The notes below the pieces were generated by a model that saw only the letters and a program-made list of their open reading frames with translations, had not been told where the DNA came from and searched no databases. Shown here piece by piece: positions 31,542 through 39,566 of a DNA stretch of 64,000 nucleotides (position 1 is its first letter; the number at the start of each line of letters is the position of its first letter). Where the stretch lies: the NCBI GenBank assembly GCA_963734845.1, contig CAVTIS010000006.1, positions 287,597 to 351,596 on the forward strand, in the 5' to 3' direction. This DNA is from JAKAVN01 sp963734845 (lineage in GTDB: Bacteria; Desulfobacterota; Binatia; Binatales; Binataceae). Both the position numbers and the translations under genes were made by a program.

Positions 31542-32419
31542 GCGGCGCGGCGCGTGGCCGCTCGCGCACGGCCGGCGACGGCGCGCCGCGGCGCACCGTC
31601 GCCGGCTACACGCTCTGGATGTTCGACTTCGACAACACGCTCGCGCCGCTGGAGCCGGCCGTGGATTGGGCAGGGAGCCGCCGCGAGTTGCAGGCCTGGC
31701 TCGCCGCCCAAGGAGTATCGAAGACGCTGTTCGAAGAGTTCCCGCGCGGCAACCTGGTGCTGTACGAGGCGCTGCGCACGCGGTTGTGCGCGGGCGGCGA
31801 CGCCGCCCGCGCCGTGTTGCCGGGCGCTGGAGTCGGGTCTGCCGCCTCCGGCGGCGGACCCGACTCCAGCGCCGCCACCGCGATTCTCGACGGCGCCTCC
31901 GCGATTATCGAGCGCCACGAACTCGCCGGCGTGGGCGCGGTCGCGCCCGCGTCCGGCGCGCTCGAACTACTCCGCGCGCTCCGCGCCGCCGGCGCCGCGG
32001 TCGCGGTCGTCACGTCGAATTCATCGCGTACGGTTGCGGCCTGGCTGCGCGCCTGGGAACGGGCCGGCGCGGAGATGGATTCGCAGGCGGATTTGGTTGC
32101 CCTGATAGATCCGATCGTCGGCCGCGATAGCGGCCTTGCGCTCAAGCCATCGCCCGCGTCGGTCGAGCGCGCGCTTGCCGCCTGCGGCGCAGCGCCTTCC
32201 GACGCCGTCTTTGTCGGCGACAGCGAGGCCGACCTCAAAGCCGCCGCGGCCGCGTCGGTGAGCTTCTATGGCGTCAATGCCAAGGCCGAGGGACGCGATC
32301 GGCTCACCGCCCTGGGCGCATCGCCAGTCTTTTCTTCGCCCTCCGCAATGGCGATCTATCTGGACCTGCCAATCGAACAGGCAGCCTTAGATATTGCGCC
32401 AGCCGGCAAACTTACATAA
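31538..32419 (+). CDS. HAD family phosphatase
   Basis: A 293-residue haloacid-dehalogenase hydrolase with all four motifs: FDFDNTLAP (about residue 28), VVTSNSSR, GLALKPSPASVE and FVGDSEADLKAA. It removes phosphate from a small metabolite; in this operon O-phosphoserine, O-phosphohomoserine or PAP-like products are plausible but unproved. Residues around 97-112 (GAGVGSAASGGGPDSSAAT) are encoded by a 51-base palindrome that looks like an insertion in the cap. GTG start overlaps the E1-like stop (GTGA). Confidence 0.8.
   Translation: MSGAARGRSRTAGDGAPRRTVAGYTLWMFDFDNTLAPLEPAVDWAGSRRELQAWLAAQGVSKTLFEEFPRGNLVLYEALRTRLCAGGDAARAVLPGAGVGSAASGGGPDSSAATAILDGASAIIERHELAGVGAVAPASGALELLRALRAAGAAVAVVTSNSSRTVAAWLRAWERAGAEMDSQADLVALIDPIVGRDSGLALKPSPASVERALAACGAAPSDAVFVGDSEADLKAAAAASVSFYGVNAKAEGRDRLTALGASPVFSSPSAMAIYLDLPIEQAALDIAPAGKLT
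31823..31873. repeat. 51-bp palindromic element inside the HAD gene
   Basis: A 17-bp arm GGCGCTGGAGTCGGGTC (31823-31839), one unpaired base, a 6-bp inner stem GCCGCC/GGCGGC around TCC, one unpaired base, and the exact complementary arm (31857-31873). It keeps the frame and encodes a Gly/Ala/Ser-rich loop. Confidence 0.9.
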
Positions 32420-32470
32420 CTTAAGCGACTCGATTAGTAACATATCTCCAAGGAGCGTCATTTCAGCACA

Positions 32471-33016
32471 ATGAGCGAGGGTTTCACTTTGTGGTTCACC
32501 GGTTTATCCGGAGCGGGCAAGTCGACGCTGGCGGGAATGGCCGCCGACGAATTGCGGCGGCTCGGATACCGGGTCGAGGTTCTCGACGGCGACGAGGTAC
32601 GCACCAACCTCTCCAAGGGGTTGGGGTTTTCCAAGGAAGACCGCGACATCAATATCCGGCGCATCGGGTACGTCTGCAATCTGCTCGCCCGCAACGGAGT
32701 GATCGCGATCGCGGCGGCGATCTCGCCCTACCGCGACGTGCGCGACGAGGTCCGCAGCCAGCACGAGCGCTTCTTCGAGGCCTATATCGAATGTCCGTTG
32801 GACACGCTGGTCGAGCGCGACGTCAAGGGACTGTATAAAAAAGCGCTGGCCGGAGAGCTCAAGGGTTTCACCGGCGTCTCCGATCCCTACGAGCCGCCGC
32901 TCAACCATGAATTGACGATCACCACCAGCCGCGAAACTCCGCAGGAGAGCCTGGACCGGCTGCTCGGCGGCCTCGAGGCGCGCGGCTATATCAGCCGCCA
33001 GGGAGCGAAACGATGA
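32471..33016 (+). CDS. cysC: Adenylylsulfate kinase
   Basis: A 181-residue APS kinase that phosphorylates adenylylsulfate to PAPS. P-loop GLSGAGKST (residues 11-19), VLDGDEVRTNLSKGLGFSKEDR and the lid IECPLDTLVERDVKGLYKKA match CysC. It follows the HAD gene by 51 bases and its stop overlaps the sat ATG (ATGA), so both sulfate-activation enzymes are made together. An AAGGAG lies about 15 bases upstream, rather far from the ATG. Confidence 0.93.
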   Translation: MSEGFTLWFTGLSGAGKSTLAGMAADELRRLGYRVEVLDGDEVRTNLSKGLGFSKEDRDINIRRIGYVCNLLARNGVIAIAAAISPYRDVRDEVRSQHERFFEAYIECPLDTLVERDVKGLYKKALAGELKGFTGVSDPYEPPLNHELTITTSRETPQESLDRLLGGLEARGYISRQGAKR

Positions 33017-34191
33017 GCACTGAGGCTGGCGATCCGATTAGCGCGCACGGCGGCTCTGGGCTGGTCGACCTCAACGCACCTGCGGCGGAGCGCGGCGCGA
33101 AGGCGCGCCACGCCGAGGGGCTCAAGACGGTGCGCCTGAGCGCGCGCGACCTGGCCGACCTGGAGATGCTCGCCTCGGGCGCGTTCTCGCCGCTTACAGG
33201 TTTCATGGGTGAGGCGGATTACGTGCGCTCGCGAGACGCGATGCGTCTGGCCTCGGGCGTGCCATGGTCGATTCCGATCACGCTCGGAGTGTCGGAGGCC
33301 GAGGCGCGCGCGCTCAACCCGGGCGAGGAGATCGCGCTGGTTGGCAGCGACGGCGGACGCCTGGCGACGATGAAGCTCGCCGAAGTTTACAGCGTCGATC
33401 GCGCGCGCGAGGCCGAGGCGGTCTTCGGCACCGCCGACCCGGCGCATCCGGGAGCGGCCAACGTGCTCGCGACGCCGCCGTGGTGCCTGGGCGGAAGCGT
33501 GACGCTGCTAAGCGAGATTCCCGGGCGGACCTTCCTGGAATACCGGCTCGAGCCGCGCCAGACGCGGGCCGCGTTCGCCGAGCGCGGATGGCGCAAAATT
33601 GTCGCCTTTCAGACGCGCAACCCGACCCATCGCGCGCACGAATATATTCAGAAGGCGGCGCTCGAGATCTGCGATGGCCTGCTGCTCCATCCGCTGGTCG
33701 GCGAGACCAAGGGGGACGACGTCCCGGCCGCGGTGCGGATGGAAACCTACAAGGTGCTGCTGGACCTGTACTACCCGCGCGACCGTGCGATGCTCTCGGT
33801 GATGCCGGCGCACATGCGCTACGGCGGACCGCGCGAGGCGATTCTGCACGCTATCATCCGGCGCAACTATGGCTGCACACATTTCATCGTCGGCCGCGAC
33901 CACGCCGGCGTCGGCAGTTACTATGGCACCTATGACGCGCAGAGAATTTTCGAGCGCTTCAGCCCGGAGGAGATCGGCATCACGCCGCTCACCTTCGAGA
34001 ATACCTTCTACTGCAAGCGCTGCGGCGGAATGGCGTCGTACAAGACTTGCCCGCACGAGGACGCCGACAGGCTGCTGCTGTCGGGGACCAAGGTGCGCGA
34101 GATGCTGCGTGGCGGCGAGTCTCCTCCGCCCGAGTACACCCGCGCGGAAATAGCGGCCATCCTGGTGCGCGCGATGCGCGCGGGCGCCTGA
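33013..34191 (+). CDS. sat: ATP sulfurylase
   Basis: A 392-residue homomeric-type Sat that makes adenylylsulfate from ATP and sulfate. Substrate motif QTRNPTHRAHEYIQ (family QTRNPxHRAHE), then MRYGGPREAILHAIIRRN, FIVGRDHAGVG and a zinc-like CKRCGGMASYKTCPH near the C-terminus. It is the last gene of the run behind the SAM-I riboswitch. No APS/PAPS or sulfite reductase is in the window, so reduction must be encoded elsewhere. Confidence 0.93.
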   Translation: MSTEAGDPISAHGGSGLVDLNAPAAERGAKARHAEGLKTVRLSARDLADLEMLASGAFSPLTGFMGEADYVRSRDAMRLASGVPWSIPITLGVSEAEARALNPGEEIALVGSDGGRLATMKLAEVYSVDRAREAEAVFGTADPAHPGAANVLATPPWCLGGSVTLLSEIPGRTFLEYRLEPRQTRAAFAERGWRKIVAFQTRNPTHRAHEYIQKAALEICDGLLLHPLVGETKGDDVPAAVRMETYKVLLDLYYPRDRAMLSVMPAHMRYGGPREAILHAIIRRNYGCTHFIVGRDHAGVGSYYGTYDAQRIFERFSPEEIGITPLTFENTFYCKRCGGMASYKTCPHEDADRLLLSGTKVREMLRGGESPPPEYTRAEIAAILVRAMRAGA

Positions 34192-34278
34192 CCGCCTCAG
34201 GCCGCCCGAGCGCGCCGCGCCGGTCCTGCACGCAGCGCGGCGTTCACTGACCCAATCAGTGGGGGACCGTACCCTCGA

Positions 34279-34668
34279 TCAGTTGTCGTCGTCACCGGAA
34301 GACTGCGGCACGGGCGGGGCACCCTCGTCATCGCCGGACTGCTGCTGGGGGGACGCATCATCGCCGCTATTGTCGGCGGGAGGCTGCTGCAGGTTAACCG
34401 GCGGCTGCTGCGCCGCATCGGGATCTTCCGGCGGCTGAGCCTGTCCGGCCTGATTGTCGCCGTTTGCGGGCTGGTCGTCGCTGTCGTCCTCGGCGCCGCC
34501 TACCGGCCCCGGCGCGTCCGCAGAACCAGGAACCGCGACCGGAGCGTCAGCTTGCGCGAGCGCCGTGGGAGACGCGGCCGCGGCGCGCGGTGTAAGGCTT
34601 CGAAGGCCGGGGGTCACGAAGACGGCAACCACCGCACTCATCGCCCATCTCATCAATAACGATTTCAT
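34279..34668 (-). CDS. Secreted acidic low-complexity protein
   Basis: A 129-residue protein with an N-terminal signal-like segment (MKSLLMRWAMSAVVAVFVTP) and a mature part rich in Asp, Gln, Pro, Ser and Gly, with repeated SGDD-type motifs. It is expected to be exported and disordered. A perfect AGAGGAAACAG site precedes the ATG, supporting this start over a longer upstream frame. It lies 89 bases after the SnoaL-like gene on the same strand. No family recognised. Confidence 0.6.
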   Translation of the reverse strand: MKSLLMRWAMSAVVAVFVTPGLRSLTPRAAAASPTALAQADAPVAVPGSADAPGPVGGAEDDSDDQPANGDNQAGQAQPPEDPDAAQQPPVNLQQPPADNSGDDASPQQQSGDDEGAPPVPQSSGDDDN

Positions 34669-34757
34669 CTGTTTCCTCTGCTGATTGCTCCGGGTATTTT
34701 CTCGCCATCCGGCTGCCCGGGGTGGCGGCGCGAGTGCGGCCGCCGCAGCCAAAAATC

Positions 34758-35174
34758 CTATTGCAACGGCGGCTCGCCGCTCTCCGACGGCTCCAGCACG
34801 GGCGACCCGTGATGTGACACCATCCACCACCGCCCGTCGGCGCGTTCGAAGACGTTGGTCGCCAGCACCCGCGAACGCGTTGCACCGTCGTAGCCGCGCT
34901 GGAGAAGATTCTCCTCGACCACTACCACTGCGAGATCGGCGCTGGTCATCACTTGCGGGTCGCCAAGCTCGAACTTCATCTCGAAAACATTTTCGAAGAT
35001 CCGCTCCCAGCTATTCATGATCGGGCCCCATCCGACGAGCCGCGCCCATCCGGGATGGATACAGATGATGCGCGGCTCGCGCAGCCATACTGCGCCCATG
35101 GCGTCGGTGTCGAGGCTTTCGAAAGCCCGGTAAAACGCACGATTCGCTTCGAGGATCGATTCTCGATCGGACAT
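34758..35174 (-). CDS. SnoaL/NTF2-like protein
   Basis: A 138-residue cone-shaped NTF2-fold protein: ILEANRAFYRAFESLDTDAM, WARLVGWGPIMNSWERIF, and the closing NVFERADGRWWMVSHHGSPV are typical of the SnoaL_3 group. Members bind small molecules or act as isomerases; no specific role can be assigned. Standalone or leading the acidic protein gene downstream. Confidence 0.8.
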   Translation of the reverse strand: MSDRESILEANRAFYRAFESLDTDAMGAVWLREPRIICIHPGWARLVGWGPIMNSWERIFENVFEMKFELGDPQVMTSADLAVVVVEENLLQRGYDGATRSRVLATNVFERADGRWWMVSHHGSPVLEPSESGEPPLQ

Positions 35175-35273
35175 ACGTGCATCCTACTCCACGTGGCTAT
35201 GAGTGTAGGCAGGTGGGAGCGGGTAATGCCAGTTTGAAGAGCGCGGCGGTAATGCCGGCGTTCGCGGCCGGGC

Positions 35274-37250
35274 TCAATGCTCGCCGAAGTCCGCGATCTC
35301 GGTGCTCTGCTTATTTCTGAACCGGCCGATATATGGGTTCTGGAACGAAACCCAGGCCTCGAGCCGCAGGTGGTCGCGCCGGATCATTTCCGCGTAGGCG
35401 GGATCGGAAGCTAGATTGTTTTTCTCGCGAGGATCGGCCGCCAGGTCGTACAACTGGCTACGTTCGCGTGAAAAGTCATAGATGTATTTGAAGTTGGCTT
35501 CCACGATGCCGAAGGTGAAATTCCCGGTGCCGGCGAAAAGATAGGCGCGCGCCGGAGGATTGGAACCGAGAACATTAGCGCCCTGCCATTGGGCCGGCAG
35601 CTCGTAACCCATCAGCGCGAGCAGGGTGGGCGCAATGTCGATTTGCCGGGTGATCCGATCGACGTCGATTTGGTGCGAGAACAGTTTCGGGTTGACGATC
35701 AGGAAGGGCGCCTGGATTCCTTCATTGTAAACCGTCCCGCCGTGGATGAGCTGGCCGTGTTCGCCGAACGCCTCGCCATGGTCGCCCATTATGACCAGCA
35801 GAGTGCGGTCCGCCAGTCCCATTCTTTGTAACGCCGCCGCGAGCTCTCCGACCAGGTCGTCGGTCGCTCGCACGCCGTTGAGGTAGCGATTGTGGTTGGC
35901 GTCGTGAACGCCATAGTCGTGATGCAACGCGGAGACGTAGGGATGATGAGTGTCATGAGTCCAGATGGTGACGAAGAACGGGCGGGCCGAATCGCTCTCG
36001 ATCCATTTCAGTGTTTTTGGCAGCAGTTCCGGATCCTGCGGAACAGCATAGTCGCGCGGCTCGACGATCATCTGTTCAAAGCCGTGGCTGTTTAGAAACT
36101 CGCCCTGGCGGTCGAAAATGACCTGGCCGGAATGGATGAAGGCCGTGCGGTAGCCGTGACTCGCCAGAACCGCTGGCAGACCGGGAACAGTCAGCGTCGG
36201 AGCGAGTTGAGTGATACTGGGCCAGTCATGATCAGGATAGATGGACGTGAACAGTGCGCCGTACGCAGCCGAGGTCTCGCCTTCCGAAACGTACAGCCGC
36301 TTGAACACCAGGGCATGGTGGGCCAACTCAATCAGGTTGGGAGTGTCGTCAAACGGTGCTCCATAAAGCTGGACGTTGCGGGCGCCGACCGATTCCATCA
36401 CTACCATCACGACGTTGAGCGGCCGGGGCCACGCGGCGGGGTTTACTCCAGCCACCGTGAAACGATCCGGGCCGGCGATGCGCCGCGCTCCCACAGGTTG
36501 GAAGTCGTCCAGAAAGCGGGAGGGAATGGCGTCGGTAATCACCGGCGTATGGTTCTCGAACACCGACGACGCCAGAGTCCATTGCGGATTGAACGACAAC
36601 AGCGAGTAGGGCTCGTAACGAACTGCCCAGGCATGGGCGCCAAGAAAATACACCGCAGCGATCAAGAGGCCGGCGGGCGAATAGAAACGGCCGCGGATGC
36701 GCCGCAACTCCTCCGGCGCGAGCCCTACCAGGATAGACGCAATGAGCACCGTACAGATGGGCGCCATCATCAGTGCGATGGCGAGGTCCAGCGTGATGAT
36801 CGACTCCGCCGAGGCCTGGATCGCCCGAAGGTTATCGGCAGCCACGAGCAAACCAGCCGTCAGCGGCCGGCGGATGATGAGATAGAGAATGTCGCTCAGG
36901 TAAGTGTATAGCGCGAGGGTGAGGCACAAAATCCAACCGCTAACCGCGATCAAGCGGCGCATCCATTGGCGCTTGCCGATGGCGAACAGACCGTGGAATA
37001 TCCAGGCCAGAGCCGCAAGCAGAAAAAGATCCTGGTAGGTCGCAAGCGGCAACAGCGCGATCAACGTCCACGTGAACAGCGAATGCAGGGTTCGCAGCGG
37101 CGTGTAGACCGTCACGATCGCCAGCGCGACGAAGCAGGCGAACAGGCGATCCGCGAGGTCGGCCCGATACACCGCTTGCTCGGGCAGTACCAGGTTCTCG
37201 CCCGCATCATGGGCGACGCGCAAGGCGCCGGTTGATTGTGCGGTTGTCAT
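35274..37250 (-). CDS. Membrane sulfatase/LTA-synthase-like hydrolase, copy 2
   Basis: A 658-residue protein with about five N-terminal transmembrane helices (to residue 230) and an extracytoplasmic alkaline-phosphatase-superfamily domain. Metal-site motifs are MVVMESVGARNVQLYG, DDTPNLIELA, and MGDHGEAFGEHGQLIHGG. The likely nucleophile is Thr in SEGETSAAYGALFTS, as in lipoteichoic-acid synthase and phosphoethanolamine transferases rather than a sulfatase Cys. It probably transfers or removes a phosphoryl headgroup on an envelope polymer. It lies 59 bases downstream of a close paralogue. Confidence 0.82.
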   Translation of the reverse strand: MTTAQSTGALRVAHDAGENLVLPEQAVYRADLADRLFACFVALAIVTVYTPLRTLHSLFTWTLIALLPLATYQDLFLLAALAWIFHGLFAIGKRQWMRRLIAVSGWILCLTLALYTYLSDILYLIIRRPLTAGLLVAADNLRAIQASAESIITLDLAIALMMAPICTVLIASILVGLAPEELRRIRGRFYSPAGLLIAAVYFLGAHAWAVRYEPYSLLSFNPQWTLASSVFENHTPVITDAIPSRFLDDFQPVGARRIAGPDRFTVAGVNPAAWPRPLNVVMVVMESVGARNVQLYGAPFDDTPNLIELAHHALVFKRLYVSEGETSAAYGALFTSIYPDHDWPSITQLAPTLTVPGLPAVLASHGYRTAFIHSGQVIFDRQGEFLNSHGFEQMIVEPRDYAVPQDPELLPKTLKWIESDSARPFFVTIWTHDTHHPYVSALHHDYGVHDANHNRYLNGVRATDDLVGELAAALQRMGLADRTLLVIMGDHGEAFGEHGQLIHGGTVYNEGIQAPFLIVNPKLFSHQIDVDRITRQIDIAPTLLALMGYELPAQWQGANVLGSNPPARAYLFAGTGNFTFGIVEANFKYIYDFSRERSQLYDLAADPREKNNLASDPAYAEMIRRDHLRLEAWVSFQNPYIGRFRNKQSTEIADFGEH

Positions 37251-37309
37251 GCTTCGATCTTCAACGCTCCGGTTTGCGGTTGCTCCTCCGATTCCTCAAT
37301 TTCGCCGGT

Positions 37310-39277
37310 TTATTGGGCAGGTCTTGCCCCGGTATTTTCGAACCTGGCGAGGTAGCGGTTCTGAAATGACACCCACGCTTCAAGACGAAGCTGAGCACGC
37401 TGCATCAGGGCCGCGTACGCTCGGTCGGAAGCCAGATTCCTGGTTTCGCCAGGATCCGCCGCCAAGTCGTAGAGTTGCGCGCGGTCACGTTGAAAATCGT
37501 AGATGTATTTGTAATCGCCTTCGACCAGTCCGAAAGAAAAATTCCCGGTGCCTGCGAAGATATAGGCGCGAGTGGGCGGCGACGCGGCTAAAGCGTCGGC
37601 GCCCTGCCATTCGGCAGGCGAGTTGAAACCCAACAGCGCCAGCAGTGTCGGCGCGATGTCTATCTGGCGGACTATGCGCTTAACCGTCACCTCGTGCGGG
37701 AAGAGCTGCGGATTCACGATCAGCAGGGGCACACGCACTTCTTCATTGTAGACAGTCCCGCCGTGAATCAACTGGCCATGTTCGCCGAACGCCTCGCCGT
37801 GATCGGCGGTGATGACCAGCAGTGTGCGATCCGCCAGCCCCATCGTCTGCAAGGCCGCCGCGAGTTCTCCAACAATCCTATCGGTCGCGCGCACCGCGTT
37901 GAGATAGCGATTGAGGTGAGCGTCGTGAACGCCGTAGTCATGATGCTCAGCCGCGAGATATGGATGATGCGTGTCCTGAGTCCAGACCGTTAAAAAGAAG
38001 GGCCGCGAAGGATCGGTCTTAATCCAACCGAGCGCCTGCGCCAGCAGCTCAGCGTCAGCGGGGGCATTAGCGTCGCGCCTTTTGTCGATCACCTGGTCGA
38101 AACCGCGGCTGCGCACGAACTCGCCCTGGCGATCGAACGCGAGCTGGCCCGAATGTATGAACGCTGTGCGGTAAGCCTTGCGCGACAAAACCGCCGGCAA
38201 TCCGGGTATGGATAGCGCCGGCGCCAGCTGGGTCAAGCTAGGCCAATCGTGATCCGGATAGACCGAGGCAAGCAGCGCGCCCAAGGCGGCCGAAGTTTGG
38301 GCCTCGGCCACATACACCCGATCGAAGACCAGCGCGTGGCGGGCGAGTTCGACTAGGTTCGGCGTATCGTCAAACGGTGCGCCATAGAGCCCGAGACGAT
38401 GCGCGCCGACGGATTCCATCACCACCATCAGAACGTTCAGCGGCCGGCGCGGCGCCACCGCCACGAGACCCGCATCGGCAAGCCGGCTCGCCGCGGACGC
38501 GGGACGCATCCCCACCGGCTGAAAATCGGCGAGATAACCGTCAGGGACCGCGTGTGTCACTACCGGGGTATGGGGTTCGAACGCCGACGACATCAGGGTC
38601 CACTGAGGATTGAAAGAGGCCAGTGAAAAAGGAACGTGGCGGATGGCCCAGGTATGCGCCCCGACGAGAAAGATCACGGTGAGCGACAAGCCGCGCACAG
38701 AATGAAAGGCATCGCTCATTCGCCTCACCGCGGCGGGCGCGAAACGCGCGAGAATGATCGCGATAAGCACCATATAGGCTGGGGCCATCGCCAGCGTTGC
38801 GATCAGCGCGGGCGTTACAACCGCATCGATCGACGATTGGATACCGCGCAAGTTGTCGGCGGCCGCGAGCAACCCAAACGTCAGCGGCCGGCGGATGATT
38901 AGATAGACTACCTGGCTCAGATAGCTATAGAGGGCGAGCCACAGGCATATGGTCCATCCGGCGATCGCGACCAACCGCCTGGGCCACGGCCGTTTGGCGA
39001 TAGCGAAAAGTCCATGGAAAAGCCACGCGATAGCCGCCAGCAGAAAAAGATCCTGGCACGTCGCCAACGGCAGCAGCGCAATTCGTCCCCATGGAAGCAG
39101 GGAATGCAGAGTTCGCGCTGGAGTGACAATCGTCAGAATCGCCAGTGCGAAGAAGGCGGCGAACAGATACTCGGCGCTATCGCGATACAGGCACGCCGCA
39201 CCGGCCGGAATTGCTGCCGCGGTTGCCACGACGGAAATATCGGCGGGCTGGGCGCCATCTGCAGGGGTGGCGGCCAT
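37310..39277 (-). CDS. Membrane sulfatase/LTA-synthase-like hydrolase, copy 1
   Basis: A 655-residue paralogue of the downstream protein with the same order of elements: membrane helices, VLMVVMESVGAHRLGLYG, Thr in AEAQTSAALGALLAS, QDTHHPYLAAEHHDYGVHD, and ITADHGEAFGEHGQLIHGG. The two share most motifs but differ in the loops, showing an old tandem duplication with possible division of substrates. The 289-base gap upstream (39278-39566) is AT-richer and holds no gene. Confidence 0.82.
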   Translation of the reverse strand: MAATPADGAQPADISVVATAAAIPAGAACLYRDSAEYLFAAFFALAILTIVTPARTLHSLLPWGRIALLPLATCQDLFLLAAIAWLFHGLFAIAKRPWPRRLVAIAGWTICLWLALYSYLSQVVYLIIRRPLTFGLLAAADNLRGIQSSIDAVVTPALIATLAMAPAYMVLIAIILARFAPAAVRRMSDAFHSVRGLSLTVIFLVGAHTWAIRHVPFSLASFNPQWTLMSSAFEPHTPVVTHAVPDGYLADFQPVGMRPASAASRLADAGLVAVAPRRPLNVLMVVMESVGAHRLGLYGAPFDDTPNLVELARHALVFDRVYVAEAQTSAALGALLASVYPDHDWPSLTQLAPALSIPGLPAVLSRKAYRTAFIHSGQLAFDRQGEFVRSRGFDQVIDKRRDANAPADAELLAQALGWIKTDPSRPFFLTVWTQDTHHPYLAAEHHDYGVHDAHLNRYLNAVRATDRIVGELAAALQTMGLADRTLLVITADHGEAFGEHGQLIHGGTVYNEEVRVPLLIVNPQLFPHEVTVKRIVRQIDIAPTLLALLGFNSPAEWQGADALAASPPTRAYIFAGTGNFSFGLVEGDYKYIYDFQRDRAQLYDLAADPGETRNLASDRAYAALMQRAQLRLEAWVSFQNRYLARFENTGARPAQ

Positions 39278-39566
39278 CAGCGCAGTGCCAATCCGCGCCC
39301 GCCGCTTCGAAACCCGGCGCCGCGATGAAGCTGAGCGGTAATTTCAGCGTTCGATAGAACCCGAGCGAAAGGCCGGCTCTATCGTCCTCCCCTTACAACA
39401 GAAGCTTAAACACTTCTATTAATGGTTTCAAGCTGCAAAACACCATTTGACCTCTGAATTTTAGTTCAACACCGCTGAGTCTCCCAGGCCGCCCTCAGCA
39501 GCCTCGGAACCCGTCGGCCGCTGGGTGAAATTACCGCCGCCCGCTCATCGCCGAGAAGCGTCGCGC

